This document shows, one piece after another, positions 61,758-64,000 of a DNA stretch of 64,000 nt. A program made the position numbers and the translations under genes. The notes below the pieces were generated by a model. That model searched no databases, was not told where the DNA came from, and saw only the letters and a list, made by a program, of their open reading frames with translations. Origin of the DNA: Pseudomonas sp. CFII64 (GTDB lineage: Bacteria > Pseudomonadota > Gammaproteobacteria > Pseudomonadales > Pseudomonadaceae); contig NZ_ATLO01000049.1 of NCBI RefSeq assembly GCF_000416235.1, forward strand, positions 248,001 through 312,000, read 5' to 3'. Position 1 is the first letter of the stretch. Each line of letters begins with the position of its first letter.

Positions 61758-62447
61758 TTACTTACTGCGCTGCTGCAACAACAGGTTACTAAACCCGCCG
61801 CCCGCCAATTGCTTCTGGGCAACGGTCAGCTGTTCGCGGTTGCTGAACGGTCCGACCAATACGCGGTACCAGGTTTCTTCCTTGACCGTACCCGATTCAA
61901 CGCCAGCCGTTTGTCCCAGCAAAATGATCTGCGCACGTACTTTGTCCGCATCCTCTTTCTTGCGGAACGAGCCCGCTTGCAGGAAGAACTGCGTAACCGC
62001 GGCAGGTTTGGCAACCGGTGGCGGCGGTGGCGGAGTCAGGCCGCTGAGTGCTGCCTGGGCCCGTGCCGTATCAATTTTTGCGGCTTGCTCCGGCGTCACC
62101 GGAACCACCGGCGCGACCACCGCAGGCGGGGTTTTTTCCGGCACGGCTTCGTTGGGCACGATGACTTCCGATTCCGGCAGCAGCGTATAGAAATCGTACT
62201 TGGGCTTGACCGGTGCAGTCGGGCTCGGCGGCGTCTTGTTCGCTTCGGCGATCTTGGCTGCCTTGGCATCGGCCTTGACCCGCTTGACGTCTTCGCCACC
62301 CGGTTCGAGCTTCATCAGGAACACGACGAACGCACCCACGCTCAGGCCAATTACCAGCCACAACCATCCAGGAATCGCCTTCTTCGCGGGTGCCTGATGA
62401 CGGCTGGCGCCGCGCTTGGGAGCCGGTTTCTTCTTCGCAACTGCCAA
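61758..62447 (-). CDS. SPOR-domain protein, FtsN-like
   Basis: A 229-residue protein. A basic cytoplasmic N-terminus (KKKPAPKRGA) is followed by one membrane helix at about residues 30-47 (WLWLVIGLSVGAFVVFLM), a Pro-rich periplasmic linker and a C-terminal SPOR domain (about 150-225: FFLQAGSFRKKEDADKVRAQ, WYRVLVGPFSNREQL). SPOR domains bind denuded septal peptidoglycan, and this layout resembles FtsN. It begins 1 nt after the argS stop and is probably cotranscribed with it. Confidence 0.9.
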   Translation of the reverse strand: MAVAKKKPAPKRGASRHQAPAKKAIPGWLWLVIGLSVGAFVVFLMKLEPGGEDVKRVKADAKAAKIAEANKTPPSPTAPVKPKYDFYTLLPESEVIVPNEAVPEKTPPAVVAPVVPVTPEQAAKIDTARAQAALSGLTPPPPPPVAKPAAVTQFFLQAGSFRKKEDADKVRAQIILLGQTAGVESGTVKEETWYRVLVGPFSNREQLTVAQKQLAGGGFSNLLLQQRSK

Positions 62448-62448
62448 C

Positions 62449-64000
62449 TTACATACGCTCCAGAGTTTCCAGGCCCAAGAGATCCAGGCCTTGCTTGAGG
62501 GTGCGGCCGGTCAGGGCAGCAAGGCGCAGACGGCTTTGTTGTTGATCCGCATTGTCGGCGCCGAGGATCGGACAGTTCTCGTAAAAACTGGAGAACAGAC
62601 CCGCCAAATCATAGATGTACGCACAGAGTACGTGAGGCGTGCCTTTTTCGGCGACGTTATTCAGGATTTCGCCGAACTGGGCCAGACGCGCCGCCAGCTC
62701 GGTTTCCTGGGGCGCCTGCAACACGATCTGGCCTTTGCTGGCGTCGAACGGCGTGCCGAGCTTGCGGAACACACCGGCCACGCGGGTGTAGGCATAAAGC
62801 AGATACGGCGCGGTGTTGCCTTCGAAACTGAGCATCTGCTCGAAGTTGAAGCTGTAATCGCTGGCGCGGTGCTTGGACAGGTCGGCGTATTTCACCGCAC
62901 TGATGCCCACGGCCTTGGCGATGGTGCGCAATTCGTCCTCGGCCAGCTCCGGGTTCTTCTCTTTAACCAGTGCATAGGCGCGTTCTTTGGCTTCATCAAG
63001 CAAGTCGATCAGCTTCACGGTGCCGCCGTCGCGGGTCTTGAACGGGCGGCCGTCGGCGCCGTTCATAGTGCCGAAACCCATGTGTTCCAGTTGCATGCCG
63101 TCGTGGACAAAACCGGCCTTGCGGGCCACTTCGAACACTTGCTGGAAGTGCAGCGCCTGACGCTGATCGACGAAATACAGCGCACGATCGGCTTTCAACA
63201 CCTTGCTGCGATAGCGAATCGCCGCGAGGTCAGTGGTGGCGTAAAGATAACCACCGCCTGCCTTTTGCACGATCACTGGCAGCGGCGTGCCTTCGGCGGT
63301 CTTGAATTCTTCGAGGAACACGCACTGCGCGCCGTTGCTTTCCACCAGCAGGCCAGTGGCCTTCAGATCGGCGACCACATTGGCCAGATCATCGTTGTAG
63401 GCGCTTTCGCCCATCACGTCGGCCGGGGTCAGCTTGACGTTCAGCAGGTCATAGACTTTCTGGCAGTGAGAAAGCGAGATGTCCTTGAATTTTGTCCACA
63501 GGCTCAGGCATTCGGCGTCGCCCGCCTGCAACTTGACCACCAGGCCACGCGCGCGCTCGGCGAATTCTTCGGACTCGTCGAAGCGTTTTTTCGCTGCGCG
63601 GTAGAAATCTTCCAGATCGGACAACTCATCACTGGCAGCCGGCTGTTCCTGCAAATACGCCAGCAACATGCCGAATTGCGTGCCCCAGTCGCCGACGTGG
63701 TTCTGACGAATCACAGTGTCGCCAAGGAACTCAAGGACATTGGCCACGCCATCGCCGATGATCGTCGAGCGCAAGTGACCGACGTGCATTTCCTTGGCCA
63801 GATTCGGCGCGGAAAGATCCACCACAGTGCGTTGGATCGGGCCTGCTTTGTGGATCGACAATTTCGCATCGGCCAACGCGGCATCCAGGCGCGCCGCCAA
63901 AGCCTGGGTGTTCTGGAAGAAGTTGAGGAAGCCTGGACCGGCGATCTCCACGTTGCTGACCTGCTCGTCGGCAGGCAGCGCGGCAATGAGTTTTTCGGCC
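62449..64000 (-). CDS. argS: Arginyl-tRNA synthetase (5' end outside window)
   Basis: ArgS charges tRNA-Arg. The C-terminal 517 or so residues are present; the frame stays open to the right edge (AEKLIAALPADEQVSNVEIA), so the start lies beyond it. The HIGH-type signature appears as MHVGHLRSTIIGD, and the class I catalytic region GDWGTQFGMLL follows. The C-terminal DALR anticodon-binding domain ends TLKQGLDLLGLETLERM. It precedes the SPOR gene by 1 nt. Confidence 0.97.
   Translation of the reverse strand, partial: AEKLIAALPADEQVSNVEIAGPGFLNFFQNTQALAARLDAALADAKLSIHKAGPIQRTVVDLSAPNLAKEMHVGHLRSTIIGDGVANVLEFLGDTVIRQNHVGDWGTQFGMLLAYLQEQPAASDELSDLEDFYRAAKKRFDESEEFAERARGLVVKLQAGDAECLSLWTKFKDISLSHCQKVYDLLNVKLTPADVMGESAYNDDLANVVADLKATGLLVESNGAQCVFLEEFKTAEGTPLPVIVQKAGGGYLYATTDLAAIRYRSKVLKADRALYFVDQRQALHFQQVFEVARKAGFVHDGMQLEHMGFGTMNGADGRPFKTRDGGTVKLIDLLDEAKERAYALVKEKNPELAEDELRTIAKAVGISAVKYADLSKHRASDYSFNFEQMLSFEGNTAPYLLYAYTRVAGVFRKLGTPFDASKGQIVLQAPQETELAARLAQFGEILNNVAEKGTPHVLCAYIYDLAGLFSSFYENCPILGADNADQQQSRLRLAALTGRTLKQGLDLLGLETLERM

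Overview
The window is a chromosomal segment of a Pseudomonas (gammaproteobacterium), probably of the fluorescens/syringae lineage. Three things support this: the conserved order argS - SPOR protein - hslVU - DUF971 - phaC1ZC2D/phaFI - ubiEJB - hisIE - tatABC - rsmE - chemoreceptor - opgGH - dtd - pip, the Pseudomonas-style hut cluster with its hutXWV transporter, and high-GC protein codon usage. Almost all of it is core chromosome. I see no rRNA, tRNA, prophage, insertion sequence or CRISPR array.

Layout: 1-5 kb holds the 3' part of ptsP, an NRDE protein, lgt and thyA. 5-8 kb is a divergent cadR/cadA metal-resistance pair. 8-24.5 kb is the histidine-utilisation region: hutG, hutI, hutT, a hutH-like gene, hutVWX and hutU on the minus strand; then an unrelated block (anti-sigma/ECF sigma, DUF3455, nhaA); then hutD-hutC, with hutF divergent. 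24.7-34.6 kb holds a lipoprotein-lipocalin pair, DUF924, fbp, a coupled DUF2339/DUF3999 pair and glgP. 34.9-41.1 kb holds pip, dtd and opgG-opgH on the plus strand. 41.3-51.4 kb is minus strand: two chemoreceptors, rsmE, tatCBA, hisE/hisI and ubiB-ubiJ-ubiE. 51.5-58.7 kb is the medium-chain-length PHA granule locus. 59-64 kb holds DUF971, hslU, hslV, a SPOR protein and the 3' part of argS.

How the genes work together: the hut genes import histidine and convert urocanate through formiminoglutamate (HutU, HutI, HutF, HutG) to glutamate. HutC would repress and HutD modulate. A sigma-54-like promoter lies next to a perfect HutC-type palindrome upstream of hutU. The pha genes encode two synthases, a depolymerase, a regulator and two granule phasins. 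tatABC, ubiEJB and hisEI are compact translationally coupled housekeeping blocks.

Most notable: (1) the only HutH-like protein in the hut cluster lacks the Ala-Ser-Gly triad that makes the MIO cofactor, and its C-terminus is encoded by a palindromic REP-like element; (2) opgH (hrpM) appears split by a frameshifting deletion near its 5' end; (3) the 3' end of cadR lies in a tandem duplication of about 177 bp that carries a REP pair; (4) about twenty REP-like palindromes of several families sit at gene ends; (5) a five-copy 13-bp tandem array seems to have grown from a REP arm downstream of opgH.
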